From positions 496,001 through 560,000 of the forward strand of contig NZ_ACQA01000002.1 of NCBI RefSeq assembly GCF_000182645.1: a stretch of 64,000 bases of DNA, in the 5' to 3' direction. Positions 42,796 to 52,489 of this stretch are shown piece after piece. Both the position numbers and the translations under genes were made by a program. The first letter of the stretch is position 1; every line of letters begins with the position of its first letter. The notes under the pieces were generated by a model. That model searched no databases. It was not told where the DNA came from and saw only the letters and a list, made by a program, of their open reading frames with translations. Source of the DNA: Brucella intermedia LMG 3301 (lineage in GTDB: Bacteria > Pseudomonadota > Alphaproteobacteria > Rhizobiales > Rhizobiaceae).

Positions 42796-42832
42796 CATGA
42801 TCTTGTCCGAAAACCGGTCCCACTTTTGGGAT
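42796..42832. repeat. Intergenic repeat of the CATGATCTTGTCCGAAAACC type
   Basis: CATGATCTTGTCCGAAAACC, then GGTCCCACTTTTGGGAT, fills the 54-nt gap between the macroglobulin and pbpC genes. I recall the same element widely dispersed in Brucella, Ochrobactrum and other Rhizobiales; the copy here is slightly shortened at its right end. Confidence 0.65.
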
Positions 42833-42835
42833 TGC

Positions 42836-45800
42836 TTACGGCGCTGCCACCTCCATCATGCCGGTTGCCGTGCGCGCTGCGAATTGCGGACGATACATGT
42901 CCTCAACCGTGGCCGCCGGATGGGTGTAAAGACCCGGCGTCACCGCACGCACCACATAGGCCAGTGTGATCGGCCTCTTCGTGCCTGCAGAGCGGTCGAA
43001 AGCCGCCACAAATCGATCATTGCGGAATTCGAGATGCGCTGCCTGCGTACTTTCAAGCCATGGAAAATTGCCAAGATTGGCACTGGAAACGAGGCCCGGA
43101 TTATCGATCTCGAAACCCGCTGGCAGCAGGTCTGTCACGAGCAGACGCGACTGCCATTCCTGCAAATCGTCAATTTTCAGTACAACCACATAGCGCTCAT
43201 TCTGGTTGACCCCGGTGACATTGGCTGGTTCACCGTCAAGCGTATAATAGGTGCGCCCGATTTTGAAACCTTCGCCACCCGCAGGAAGAGATTGGGCCGG
43301 CGGCGCAACGGCGGTCACGACTGCGTCGACCGAGCCTTGTCCTTTGTTCGTAACAATCAGCGGCTGCGCTTCCAGGGTTGCACCATTGAGGCGTTTTGAG
43401 AATGCACCTTGATGCACTGTGTCATTGATGTCGAGGCTGATTGCGCCATTGTCATCTTGCAGGCCGCGTGCGGCAAGCAGCATCCATGCCTGATCCTGCG
43501 TGCTGAGATGGCGCGCCTTTTCACGCTGGAATTCGACCAGTGTGATGAGCGACGGCAGCACTTTCGGCGCAGGCTTGGTTTCCGAAGCAAGCGCAAGCAT
43601 TGCAGCACCGTCACGCAGCGGCGAACCGTAATCGGAGCGATTATAGTCGAAACTGGATTGGCTGGTCGCAAGCTGGAGCGACGTATCGAAGACGCGTTCG
43701 GAACGCGGCTGATCACCATAAAGGGCAAGTGCTGCGCCAAGCTGTGCGACTGCCATGGGGCTCGCGAAGTTTTCAAGCTGGGTATCGGCATAATAACGCA
43801 GATCTCCGACGGATGCCTTCTTGTTGCGCGCCAGAACGTAGAGCGCATAGGCAATGTCGTTACCGCGTTCTTTCACGTCGGTTGTATAACCGAGAGCGTT
43901 TTGCAGATTGGCGAGCGCAGAGAGCATTGCCTGCTGCGGCACGTCATAGCCCTTTTCACGAGCACGCGTGAGGAAGTCGGTCACATAGGCGTCCATCCAG
44001 AGATCACCCGAACCCGGCGACCACAGGCCGAACGAACCGCTTGAAGACTGGTTGTTCAGCACGCGGAAGATGGAATCCTGTACGCGCTTCTTAAGTTCTT
44101 CCTGACTTTCCAGACCCGCTGCCGCTTCCGTACCTGCGGCCATTTCGCTCAAGTAAAGCAGCGGCAGTGCACGGCTGGTGGTCTGCTCTGTGCAGCCATA
44201 AGGATAGCGGTCGAGCGCCATCAACAGGGCTGGGACATCAAAGGCCGCGCTACGCGTGACACCGACGCTGACAAAGGCACCGTCAAGCAGGCTCTCTGAC
44301 AAAAGGCCGCCATCGACCTTCAGGCTCCCGCCATTGGCTGCGAGATTGACGACATGGCGGCTCGTGACCGGCAGATCGACCGGACGCACCGGCAATGCCA
44401 AAGCCTGTTCAACATTGAGACCCGCATCGTTGGAAAGCCGGATCGTCACACCACCGGCACCCGTTGCCATAGCATTGAGCGGAACGGTGATCGACTGTCG
44501 TTTGCCACCTGTAAGCGCAATGCTTTCAGGATAGGAGCCAACTTGAACCCCGAGATTATCGGTGGTCTCGAGGCTCACACGATAATCGCCGTCCGGCGCA
44601 TCCGTGTTGGCAATATCGAAGCGGATATTGGCCTGATCGCCGGGCGCCATGAAGCGCGGAAGGCCAGCAGTGATAACCACCGGATCGCGAATGATGACAT
44701 CGGTAACCGCGTGACCGACGGCCTTCTTCGACCATGCGACAGCCATGACACGCGCAGTGCCGTTGAACTGCGGTACGTCGAAGCTGATCGTCGCCTTGCC
44801 ATCGCTGTCGAGTTCAACCGGACCGGAGAACAACGCTAGCAGCTTTTCGGTGGGCGGGCTGCCTTCGGCTGCCATATTGCCACCATCACCACCCGTGCGC
44901 AGCTTGCCTGTTACGCCGAGCGAACCATCGATCAGGCGACCATACATATCCCGCATTTCAAGGCCCAACTGCCGCTGGCCGAAGAACCAGTTTTCAGGGT
45001 TCGGCGGCTGGTAGCGTGTCAGGTTGAGAATGCCGACATCGACTGCCGCAACCATGACATAGGCCTGCTCGCCACCCGCATTTTCAACCGAAACCGGAAT
45101 GGAAAGTGTGGAACGCGGAGCGATCTTTTCAGGCGGGGTCAGCTTGACTGCAAGCTGCTTGTCGGCAGGATCGACCTTCAGCCATTTAAGACCAATCGCC
45201 CGCGCAGGCATGCGGCTTTCAGCGGCCTCACCCGGCCGGAACAGGGTGGCCGTGACATAGGCGCCCGCACCCCAATCCTCACCGACCGGAATATCGATGG
45301 TCGTGCCACCTTCCGGAACGCTGGCCGTGATGGTCTTGAGCAGCTTTTCTGCACCGATGGTGATGAGCAATTCACCGGCAAAACGAGGCGAAACTTTCAG
45401 TTCTGCAGTGTCACCCGCCGCATAATGTTCCTTGTCGAGTGCGATTTCGAGCCCATCCGGTGTTTCGGTCGAGGTCGAACTTACATACCAGCCCGCATCG
45501 AATTCGTAGCTCGTAGCCGGACCTGAGGCGTCGGCAGTTTCGACTTCCAGACGGTACCGACCCCAATCGACCGGCAGGCTGATTTCAGCCTCACTATCGG
45601 TTTTCAGATCGATCTTGCCGTTGGCAATCGCCTTGGTGAAGGTGACCGGCTCATAGTTCCAGCTGTTGCCGCTGCGATACCATTGATAATTACGCTCAAT
45701 CTTGACCAGCGACCATTGCGCGCCATCAAGCGCCTTGCGATCACCCTTGCTGTCAGAGGCGATCAGGCTGAACTTCGCGGTGCCGCCTTGTGGAACTTCA

Positions 45801-48334
45801 TCGCGAGCGAAATTCGGGCGAATGCCGATGAGATCGGTTTCCGGCTGAATGGCAATGTCGATCTTGCGTTCAACAGCACGACCACCGGTTTCGCGCATGC
45901 GAATTGTCACGGCCGCGTTTACGAGACGCGTTGTCGACGGCATTTCGTCGACCGCAACCGGGAAAGTCGCTTTGCCATTGTCATCGACTTTTGACAGGCC
46001 ATCGAGCGGAAGGCGTGTGGCTTCGCCCTGTTCTTCATCGGCGAGGCCGAAATAATAGCCCTTGAAGCGGTCCCATTGGCGCTTGGTCGAAAGCGTGACT
46101 TCGCCTTCGAGTGCAAGGCCCGCGGCAGGGGCGCCATAGAGGAAACGACCATCCACGGTGATATGGGCGGCTTCGCCTACTGCAATTTCCGGCTTGTCGG
46201 AGGTCAGATCGAACTCGATCCGGTCCGGCACGAAATCTTCAACCAGAAACATCTGCGTTGCGATGGCGGGCTGCTTGGGATCGGTATAGATCGAAACATT
46301 CCAGGTGCCGCGCATGGCGTTGGACGGCAAGGTCAGGTCGATGGCATGACCACCGGCGAGTTTGCTGTCGGAAACGAGACGGCGATCTTCCACACCATCG
46401 GGACGCGTGAAGATGAAGGTGAGCGGCAGATCGTCAATCGCCGTTGCGGTATCGTCACGCGCAAGCGCACCCACATGCACGACTTCGCCCGCGCGATAAA
46501 TGCCGCGCTCCGTCCATGCATATAGATCAAGCGCTTTTGGCACTGCACGGCCCGTCACACCACGATCGGAAAGATCGAAACCAGCGCGCGCCATATCGAG
46601 GAATGTGAAATCGTCGTCATTCTGACTGGCCATCAGAACCGCTGGCACCATGCCGTTGATGCCGCGTGTCAGGCCAGGCGTAAACGTCGCACGGCCATCG
46701 CTGTCGGTGGTCGCTTCGCCCAGCACTTCATTGTTGCGTGCAAGCAGCGTCAGCTTCACGCCTTTAAGCGGTTCTGCGCTTTCCAGGGAACGGGCAAATA
46801 CATTGATGCCGTCCTGTCCGGTATAGGTCGAAAGGCCGATGTCGGAGACGACGAACCACTGGGTTGCCTTGGTGCCATAAGCATCATCGGGCTTCTGAAC
46901 CAGCGGCTCTGCAGTCAGTACATAGACGCCGGGCTTGCGTTCGGGCAGCGCCTCATCGACCGGGAAGCTTGTTGTGGCTTCCTTGTTCAGCTGATTGCCT
47001 GCAACCTCGATCTCGCCCTCCCAGACGGGTGCGCCCAACTGGTCGGATACCGTGCTGATGTCGTAGCTGTCGAGCTGGCGCAGGAATTGATAACCTGAAA
47101 GAAGTTGAGCGAGCGAACGGTCGCCGACGCGGTAGAGCTTGACCTTGGCTGCATCCAGATTGACGCTGACCAACGGAATGCCGCGACGCGCCTTGGCAGG
47201 CAGCACGAAGCTGTCGCCGGTAAAACGCACCGATGGGGCACGGTCCTGCACATAGATCGAAAGATTGACCGGCGCCGGCAGCACTTCGCCGACAGTCGAC
47301 GGCAGACCCTGGCGGAACGTCACCGTATAATTGCGGCCATGCTCCAGTCCCTCGACGCAAATCTGGCGATCCTTGGCTTCAACTGCCTGCGGTGCGCCAT
47401 TGTCGAGCGTGACGAAGTTCGAATAGTCGACTCCGCTTTTCACCAGTTCTTCAGAGAACTGCGCGCAGATGCGTGGCGCGGCATTGTCATTATCGACTGT
47501 GTTGTTGACGATACGGAAGCCCTTGCGGGCTTTGAGGTCTTCATAGGCCGCACGAACGGATGCGGAATTGACGAGATCAAGGCTCGCTTCATAGGCTTGC
47601 AAGGCCGGGCGCGATGCATCGCGCTTTTCGAGCGCCTGGGCCATGATGGCAAGCGCTTGCGCGCGCTCCTCTTTGGTGCGCGAAGTCTGGTAGGCAAACC
47701 AGGAGGCTGACGTCGCATCGCGTTGGAATTTTGAACGCTCCTGCCCGTTGGACGGCTCGGTCGCAAGCGCCGACAGCGCATATCCGGCCCAGATTTCGCT
47801 TTCATCGGGGGACATGCTGACAGCCAGGCGGAACTTTTCCATCGCCGTGCGAGGGTCGCCATTTAACGCTGCAGACGCGCCTTCGCTCTTCAACGAGCGA
47901 AGGCTGTCGGGGCTTTCAAGACCAGCCAGTTCGCGCTTCAAGCGACGGGCTTCGTCAATCAGATTGGCGGCAAAAAAGGAGATGGTTGGCGGAGCGCCAA
48001 TGTCTTCAACTTCGCGGGCTGCTGTGGATTGGGTTACAACCTTGCCTGCGATGGAGCCAACGGACTGATTGAGCTTGTTGAAATCAGATTTCAGAAAGCA
48101 CCATTTGACCTTCGGGTTGTAGGTGAAGGCGAGGCAGGCGTTGTCGCCCAGACAAATGCTTTTGCACTGGTCAAGGGAGACATTTTTCTCCGTCCGCAGG
48201 TCGAAGCCGAAATAATCGCTGTCTTTGGTTATCTCTATCTGCCGACTTTCGGCCGCTTGCGTGCTGTGCGGGCCTGCCAAAAGGCAAGCTGCGACTGCAA
48301 AGGCCCGTAAAAGCCGGTTGTAACCAATAAGCAT
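42836..48334 (-). CDS. Bacterial alpha-2-macroglobulin with N-terminal apple/PAN domain
   Basis: 1832 residues. The start is ATG 48334, because GAGGGG lies the right distance from it and directly abuts ATG 48340. A signal peptide (LLRAFAVAACLLAGPHSTQA) precedes an apple/PAN-like domain with spaced cysteines (SLDQCKSICLGDNACLAFTY, then WCFLKS). MG-type domains follow (KALDLYAWTERGIYRAGEVVHVGALAR). The thioester motif is PYGCTEQTT near residue 1387, with the expected Cys and Gln. It acts as a periplasmic protease trap that works with PBP1C to protect damaged cell walls. It is tethered or soluble; no lipobox Cys was seen. Confidence 0.93.
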   Translation of the reverse strand: MLIGYNRLLRAFAVAACLLAGPHSTQAAESRQIEITKDSDYFGFDLRTEKNVSLDQCKSICLGDNACLAFTYNPKVKWCFLKSDFNKLNQSVGSIAGKVVTQSTAAREVEDIGAPPTISFFAANLIDEARRLKRELAGLESPDSLRSLKSEGASAALNGDPRTAMEKFRLAVSMSPDESEIWAGYALSALATEPSNGQERSKFQRDATSASWFAYQTSRTKEERAQALAIMAQALEKRDASRPALQAYEASLDLVNSASVRAAYEDLKARKGFRIVNNTVDNDNAAPRICAQFSEELVKSGVDYSNFVTLDNGAPQAVEAKDRQICVEGLEHGRNYTVTFRQGLPSTVGEVLPAPVNLSIYVQDRAPSVRFTGDSFVLPAKARRGIPLVSVNLDAAKVKLYRVGDRSLAQLLSGYQFLRQLDSYDISTVSDQLGAPVWEGEIEVAGNQLNKEATTSFPVDEALPERKPGVYVLTAEPLVQKPDDAYGTKATQWFVVSDIGLSTYTGQDGINVFARSLESAEPLKGVKLTLLARNNEVLGEATTDSDGRATFTPGLTRGINGMVPAVLMASQNDDDFTFLDMARAGFDLSDRGVTGRAVPKALDLYAWTERGIYRAGEVVHVGALARDDTATAIDDLPLTFIFTRPDGVEDRRLVSDSKLAGGHAIDLTLPSNAMRGTWNVSIYTDPKQPAIATQMFLVEDFVPDRIEFDLTSDKPEIAVGEAAHITVDGRFLYGAPAAGLALEGEVTLSTKRQWDRFKGYYFGLADEEQGEATRLPLDGLSKVDDNGKATFPVAVDEMPSTTRLVNAAVTIRMRETGGRAVERKIDIAIQPETDLIGIRPNFARDEVPQGGTAKFSLIASDSKGDRKALDGAQWSLVKIERNYQWYRSGNSWNYEPVTFTKAIANGKIDLKTDSEAEISLPVDWGRYRLEVETADASGPATSYEFDAGWYVSSTSTETPDGLEIALDKEHYAAGDTAELKVSPRFAGELLITIGAEKLLKTITASVPEGGTTIDIPVGEDWGAGAYVTATLFRPGEAAESRMPARAIGLKWLKVDPADKQLAVKLTPPEKIAPRSTLSIPVSVENAGGEQAYVMVAAVDVGILNLTRYQPPNPENWFFGQRQLGLEMRDMYGRLIDGSLGVTGKLRTGGDGGNMAAEGSPPTEKLLALFSGPVELDSDGKATISFDVPQFNGTARVMAVAWSKKAVGHAVTDVIIRDPVVITAGLPRFMAPGDQANIRFDIANTDAPDGDYRVSLETTDNLGVQVGSYPESIALTGGKRQSITVPLNAMATGAGGVTIRLSNDAGLNVEQALALPVRPVDLPVTSRHVVNLAANGGSLKVDGGLLSESLLDGAFVSVGVTRSAAFDVPALLMALDRYPYGCTEQTTSRALPLLYLSEMAAGTEAAAGLESQEELKKRVQDSIFRVLNNQSSSGSFGLWSPGSGDLWMDAYVTDFLTRAREKGYDVPQQAMLSALANLQNALGYTTDVKERGNDIAYALYVLARNKKASVGDLRYYADTQLENFASPMAVAQLGAALALYGDQPRSERVFDTSLQLATSQSSFDYNRSDYGSPLRDGAAMLALASETKPAPKVLPSLITLVEFQREKARHLSTQDQAWMLLAARGLQDDNGAISLDINDTVHQGAFSKRLNGATLEAQPLIVTNKGQGSVDAVVTAVAPPAQSLPAGGEGFKIGRTYYTLDGEPANVTGVNQNERYVVVLKIDDLQEWQSRLLVTDLLPAGFEIDNPGLVSSANLGNFPWLESTQAAHLEFRNDRFVAAFDRSAGTKRPITLAYVVRAVTPGLYTHPAATVEDMYRPQFAARTATGMMEVAAP

Positions 48335-48519
48335 TTGCATCCCCTCACAACGACCGATGCCAATTCCGATTTATTTAGAAAAGGCGAAAAGAATCCGGCT
48401 CATGTGAAGCCTCACCGCGACAAACTGTCAAGGCGAATAGGGATTATCTACAACTATTAGGATAGTTTTAGGGGAAATACGTTCTACGAGATACCTGCCT
48501 CGCAGAACATGTCCGTATT

Positions 48520-49260
48520 TCAGATGATCCCACCATTGGCGCGTAAGGTCTGGCCGTTCACCCAAGCGCCGTCGGGTCCCGCGAGAAACGCCACTACGCC
48601 TGCGATGTCCTCCGGTGTGCCGAGCCGTTCGAGCGGGCTCATCTTCGCCATGCGAGCAACCAGTTCCTCGGATTTTCCATCCAGAAAGAGGTCGGTCGCG
48701 GTGGGGCCGGGGGCGACGGCATTGACGGTGATGTTTCGACCGCGCATTTCCTTGGCCATGATAGCCGTCAGCGTTTGGACGGCGGCCTTGGTCGCTGCAT
48801 AAATACCGTAATTTTCCAGTTTCAGGCCAACCACACTGGTGGAAAAATTGATAATGCGTCCATTGTCGCGCAGGCGCCTGCCTGCCTCCCGCATAGTATT
48901 GAATGTCCCTTTTAGATTGACCGATACAGTCTTGTCAAAATCCAAATCTTCGGTAGCGGCGAGGGGTGACAGGGACATGATACCGGCATTATTGATGAGG
49001 ACGTCAACTCCTCCGAATGCGGTTTCGGCAGCATCGAACATTTTCTTTACTGCGACGGGATCGGCAACATCGGCCTGTGCTGATAGCGCGACGCCTCCCG
49101 CAGCCTCGATCCTTGCCACCACCGCGTTGGCCATCGCAGCGTTGCCGACATAGTTGACGATAACCGTAAAACCATCGCGCCCCAGACGTTCGGCAATGGC
49201 GGCACCGATGCCTCGCGATGCTCCGGTGACGATGGCAACCCTGTTTTTCATATCTGACAT
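48520..49260 (-). CDS. SDR-family oxidoreductase
   Basis: 246 residues, classical short-chain dehydrogenase length. TGASRGIGAAIAERL is the Rossmann glycine motif (residues ~12-26); VLINNAGIMS, the catalytic INFSTS and YGIYAATKAA (Tyr-x-x-x-Lys) follow, then the PGPTATDLF cofactor loop. The residues after the second strand (VNYVGNAA) favour NADP(H). The stretch from PLERLGTPEDIAG resembles 3-oxoacyl-ACP reductase/glucose dehydrogenase-like enzymes. ATG 49260 has GGAG upstream. It diverges from a LysR gene across 114 nt, which probably controls it. Confidence 0.9.
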   Translation of the reverse strand: MSDMKNRVAIVTGASRGIGAAIAERLGRDGFTVIVNYVGNAAMANAVVARIEAAGGVALSAQADVADPVAVKKMFDAAETAFGGVDVLINNAGIMSLSPLAATEDLDFDKTVSVNLKGTFNTMREAGRRLRDNGRIINFSTSVVGLKLENYGIYAATKAAVQTLTAIMAKEMRGRNITVNAVAPGPTATDLFLDGKSEELVARMAKMSPLERLGTPEDIAGVVAFLAGPDGAWVNGQTLRANGGII

Positions 49261-49374
49261 TCTGTGCTCCGATCACTTAGGTCCGTTTTGTAAGCACCAA
49301 CAAGATCGCACTTTTCTCTAACCGTTTAATCGGCCATTATTTGTTATCACTATCCGAGAAGAGCGAACAATCAG

Positions 49375-50280
49375 ATGGACAGGTTCGACGCGATGCGGGT
49401 CTTTACCCGCGTATTGGAACGCCGCAGTTTTACCCTGGCCGCTGAAGATCTCGGAATTCCGCGTTCGACCGTTACTGACGCGATCAAGCAGCTTGAAAGA
49501 CGACTGGGTACGCAGCTGTTTCTACGCACCACTCGGCACGTCAATCCAACGCTTGACGGTCAGGCCTATTACCAGCGTTGCACAGCAATCCTGGCTGATG
49601 TGGAGGATGCCGAAGGTGGGTTTTCCGGAGCTGCACCCAAAGGCCTGCTTCGAGTTGAGGTTCAAGGAACACTGGCCCGCCATTTTCTTTTTCCCGAACT
49701 GCCAGCCTTTCTGGAAAAATATAACGAGATCGAATTCTATATGACCGAGGGAGACCGGTTCGTTGATCTGGTTCGGGAAGGTATCGATTGCGTTCTGCGC
49801 GTTGGTTCGCTGCAAGACAGCGACATGATTGCCCGGCGCGTTACGGTGCTGGATGAGATCACCGTCGCATCCCCTTCTTATATCTCGCGATTTGGACACC
49901 CCCAACACCCCGATGAGTTGGGCGAAGGTCACCGGATGATCGGCTTCAGGGCGAGCGGTAGTATTACGCGCATGCCGCTGGAATTCATGATCGGCGGAAA
50001 ATTGCGAACCGTCTCGATCCCTGCGTCGGTCACGGTCAATGCCGCCGAAAGCTATACCGCTGCTGCCCGTGAGGGGCTGGGGATCATACAGATTCCCCGC
50101 TATCATGCGATGAAGCACATCGGCGATGGAAAACTGGTGCAGATACTCACTGCTTATCCTCCAACTCCATCACCAGTCTCTGTCATATACCCCCGTGACC
50201 GTCAGCTTTCTCCGCGGGTCAGAGTATTTATCGACTGGTTGGTGACGATATTTGCCCGTCAGGGCGTCGAAGCGCATTAA
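49375..50280 (+). CDS. LysR-family transcriptional regulator
   Basis: 301 residues. The N-terminal HTH is MRVFTRVLERRSFTLAAEDL with IPRSTVTDAIKQLERRLGTQ, typical of the AaeR/DsdC-like group in which the second residue set is MDRFDAM. The effector domain begins near residue 88 (GLLRVEVQGTLARHFLFPEL). Its divergent partner is the SDR gene 114 nt to the left. No palindrome with the T-N11-A form was assigned in that gap. Confidence 0.9.
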   Translation: MDRFDAMRVFTRVLERRSFTLAAEDLGIPRSTVTDAIKQLERRLGTQLFLRTTRHVNPTLDGQAYYQRCTAILADVEDAEGGFSGAAPKGLLRVEVQGTLARHFLFPELPAFLEKYNEIEFYMTEGDRFVDLVREGIDCVLRVGSLQDSDMIARRVTVLDEITVASPSYISRFGHPQHPDELGEGHRMIGFRASGSITRMPLEFMIGGKLRTVSIPASVTVNAAESYTAAAREGLGIIQIPRYHAMKHIGDGKLVQILTAYPPTPSPVSVIYPRDRQLSPRVRVFIDWLVTIFARQGVEAH

Positions 50281-50382
50281 CCTCCCATTAAGAATTTGAA
50301 ACAGGACGGCCATTTCCGTGTTAGAATAGTGCCTGCAGAGATGCAGAACGCACATCGCTACGCACTATGGGAGAGGGCAGAG

Positions 50383-50484
50383 ATGAGCAACATTCTATTC
50401 TGGACCGCTTTGGTAATCGTGCCCGTGCTTTTGGGTACGGCCTACGCCTATCTGCAATCCATTCGCCACCGGGATGACTTCTAG
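50383..50484 (+). CDS. Small single-pass membrane peptide (33 residues)
   Basis: ATG 50383 follows the strong site GGGAGAGGGCAGAG. The peptide is MSNILFWTALVIVPVLLGTA and then YAYLQSIRHRDDF: one hydrophobic helix (residues 4-24) and a short charged tail, N-out or N-in undecided. No family recognised. It stands alone 102 nt after the LysR stop. The good ribosome site and clean membrane-helix pattern are the case for a real gene; its length is the case against. Confidence 0.5.
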   Translation: MSNILFWTALVIVPVLLGTAYAYLQSIRHRDDF

Positions 50485-51170
50485 GGATTCACATCCCCGT
50501 TTGCGTCCGACTTGGCGGGTAAAGGGTCGCGCGCACGTGCGTCGACCTGATGTCGATTCTTCGCCAGTTTTTTTATTTTATCCATGCGTTGCTACTGCTC
50601 TCGACCCGAAAGCGCAGTGGGGCTCCATTCTTCCAGATAAAGTTAACCTTTGTTTCGTTTGGAATCTCTACAATTTAGATTTGATTGGCTTGTTAAACTT
50701 CAATTAAAGATAGTAAAATTTATGGGTGTTGGCATTCCCCTATTCAGGGGGATTCAAGCATATTTGATATTGAAATCAACCATTTAGCGTAAAAAGTATA
50801 CAGGGAGTCTGTATACTCAACACCGGCATGTGCCATATTGGATCATGAATGAGGGTTGTTTGGTTATCCTTGTTTGGTTGAAGTATTTTTATTTTCCATC
50901 TGATATTTCGCGTTGCTTAATGTAAGAAAATGTCCTTCTATTGTTGCGGGCAAGATATGACCAATAGTTGAGGTGATGCGTCGCCGTAATCTGGGCTCTT
51001 GCGGCTTCATCTCGACCGACACAAAGCTCGCTCCGGATCAAATTGCAGCCCTCATCGAGTCGGGGGCGATCACCGGTTAAGGGTAAGGCCGTCTCGGGTT
51101 GAAACAGAACGATGAAAAACAATGGCGACCGAAACGGATCGCCAGAAAATTGGAGGAGGGAACGACGGCA
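50485..51170. other. Sparse AT-rich intergenic region
   Basis: About 690 nt without a convincing gene, AT-rich from ~50560 to ~50960. It holds the perfect palindrome at 50795-50817 and a small stem, TCCCCT with AGGGGGA, near 50736-50753. Candidate reading frames here lack ribosome sites and have atypical composition. A small RNA or a degraded gene cannot be excluded by eye. Confidence 0.5.
50795..50817. promoter_or_regulatory. Perfect palindrome in orphan intergenic region
   Basis: AGTATACAG (50795-50803), spacer GGAGT, CTGTATACT (50809-50817): 9-bp arms, perfect. No T-run follows, so a dimeric regulator site is as likely as a hairpin. No second copy was noticed in the window. Confidence 0.45.
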
Positions 51171-51419
51171 ATGGGTAGACGTGCATACGAAAAGCTCGCG
51201 AGAATCTGTGCATCCCTGAACACATCCGAGCAGGAACTGGCTCATTCTCTCGGTATTTCGCGAGTTGCCCTGAAGGCGATAGATCGGACTGATGCGCCTC
51301 TTTATCTGCGATTGGCGTTGGCCGCCCTGGTCTCGGAAATGGACCCGGATGAAGTGCTGAACCCCAAGCGTGGGAATTCGGAAATGGAAAGGCCGCTTCA
51401 CCTCTTGTCGGCAGGATAA
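51171..51419 (+). CDS. Small HTH-like protein (hypothetical)
   Basis: 82 residues from ATG 51171, preceded by GGAGGAGGGAACG; the frame is open to 51099 but the upstream part is basic and lacks a ribosome site. SEQELAHSLGISRVALKAID (from about residue 19) looks like a helix-turn-helix of the Cro/XRE or bacteriophage type, followed by a short helix LRLALAALVSEMDPDEV. No full family match is recognised. The stop abuts the next gene, so the two may be co-expressed. A DNA-binding role is inference only. Confidence 0.55.
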   Translation: MGRRAYEKLARICASLNTSEQELAHSLGISRVALKAIDRTDAPLYLRLALAALVSEMDPDEVLNPKRGNSEMERPLHLLSAG

Positions 51420-51452
51420 TTGTCAGAAGTCTTGGGTTTCAACGGTGTTGTT

Positions 51453-52310
51453 GTGACAAAATCTTTCGCCTTGCTGCTTTGGATTGGACTGATTTGTTAT
51501 CCGCAATTGGCTGCCGCGTCCTGCACGCGAGCAGCCGGCGCCGCGGATTTGATGACGCAACGCCAGCTTTCAGCCCTGCGCGCAATGGAGCGGAGCCGCG
51601 GCTGCAAGGGGGGCGACGAACGTGGAGGTTTCTTCAATCCGTGTCGTGATCTTGCCCAGCGTATTGCTGAAATCCAGCGGCAACTCGCGTCCAGTTCGCT
51701 TTCTTCTAGGGCGTGTGCCGAACAGCCGGTTGCGCCGCAAACTGCAAAAGTAAAACTCGACCGGCCGAAAACGTCTTCGGTCACCACGCCCGGCAAGCCG
51801 TGGGTTCCCAGCGGTGTGAAGGGCGCCTTGACCTATTGCGTGCGCTTGTCGGACGGTTATCTTTTTCCGGCTCCGCATTCGCAGTTCCAGAAATCCGACA
51901 ATGTGACGGAGACATTGGCGCAATGCCGCTTTATCTGTCAGGGGGAGAATGTCGATCTTTATATTTTGACCGATCCGAATGGCGAAACAGCGGACATGGT
52001 TTCCGTTTCCAACGGCAAGCCCTACATCGAGCTTCCAACTGCCTACGCCTATCAAGGCGGCAGCGATTTCAAGAAGTGCGATTGGGCTGGTTATGTCAAC
52101 AAGATCAGCGAATTGCGAGCCAATAGCAAAGGCAGTCGTGCATTCAAAAATGTGGTCGTGCCCATGCCGGACACGCGACCGACACGCAATGATGAGGTCG
52201 CGATTTCGACAACGTCTTTTGCTCCCATGAGTGACCGCAATGTACGTGTGATTGGTCCTGCATTCATTTTCGACGAAGATGCGGCGCAGGCAAAGTCCGC
52301 TACCTACTGA
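51453..52310 (+). CDS. DUF2865-type secreted protein
   Basis: 285 residues from GTG 51453, picked because it begins a clean signal peptide (MTKSFALLLWIGLICYPQLA, then AA/SC); TTG 51420 directly after the upstream stop is the alternative. The mature N-terminus has Cys-rich helices (GCKGGDERGGFFNPCRDLAQ), and the core, TYCVRLSDGYLFPAPHSQF followed by LAQCRFICQGENVDLYIL, is the DUF2865 signature with paired cysteines. This family is confined mostly to Rhizobiales and has no known function. A periplasmic or surface location is likely. Confidence 0.75.
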   Translation: MTKSFALLLWIGLICYPQLAAASCTRAAGAADLMTQRQLSALRAMERSRGCKGGDERGGFFNPCRDLAQRIAEIQRQLASSSLSSRACAEQPVAPQTAKVKLDRPKTSSVTTPGKPWVPSGVKGALTYCVRLSDGYLFPAPHSQFQKSDNVTETLAQCRFICQGENVDLYILTDPNGETADMVSVSNGKPYIELPTAYAYQGGSDFKKCDWAGYVNKISELRANSKGSRAFKNVVVPMPDTRPTRNDEVAISTTSFAPMSDRNVRVIGPAFIFDEDAAQAKSATY

Positions 52311-52489
52311 CTGCCCGCAGCCAGTCTTCTGACGGTCAATTTGAATGAGACGTGTCGCGATTGGGACTGAACCACACGCGTTCTGTCTGTAACCTCCCAG
52401 AAACGGGCGTTCCAACGTATGCCCGGAAAACTATCGATCATTGCATTGTTTGAAATCTGTCAGTGTTGTTCGACCTGGAGGAGGTAGAC

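Noticed and set aside
50474-50707. 77-residue frame after the small membrane peptide
   Set aside because: No ribosome site, unusual composition, ends in AT-rich non-coding sequence.
50889-51401. 170-residue antisense frame over the small HTH-like gene
   Set aside because: Arg/Gln-rich shadow translation with no domain; the plus-strand reading has a good ribosome site.
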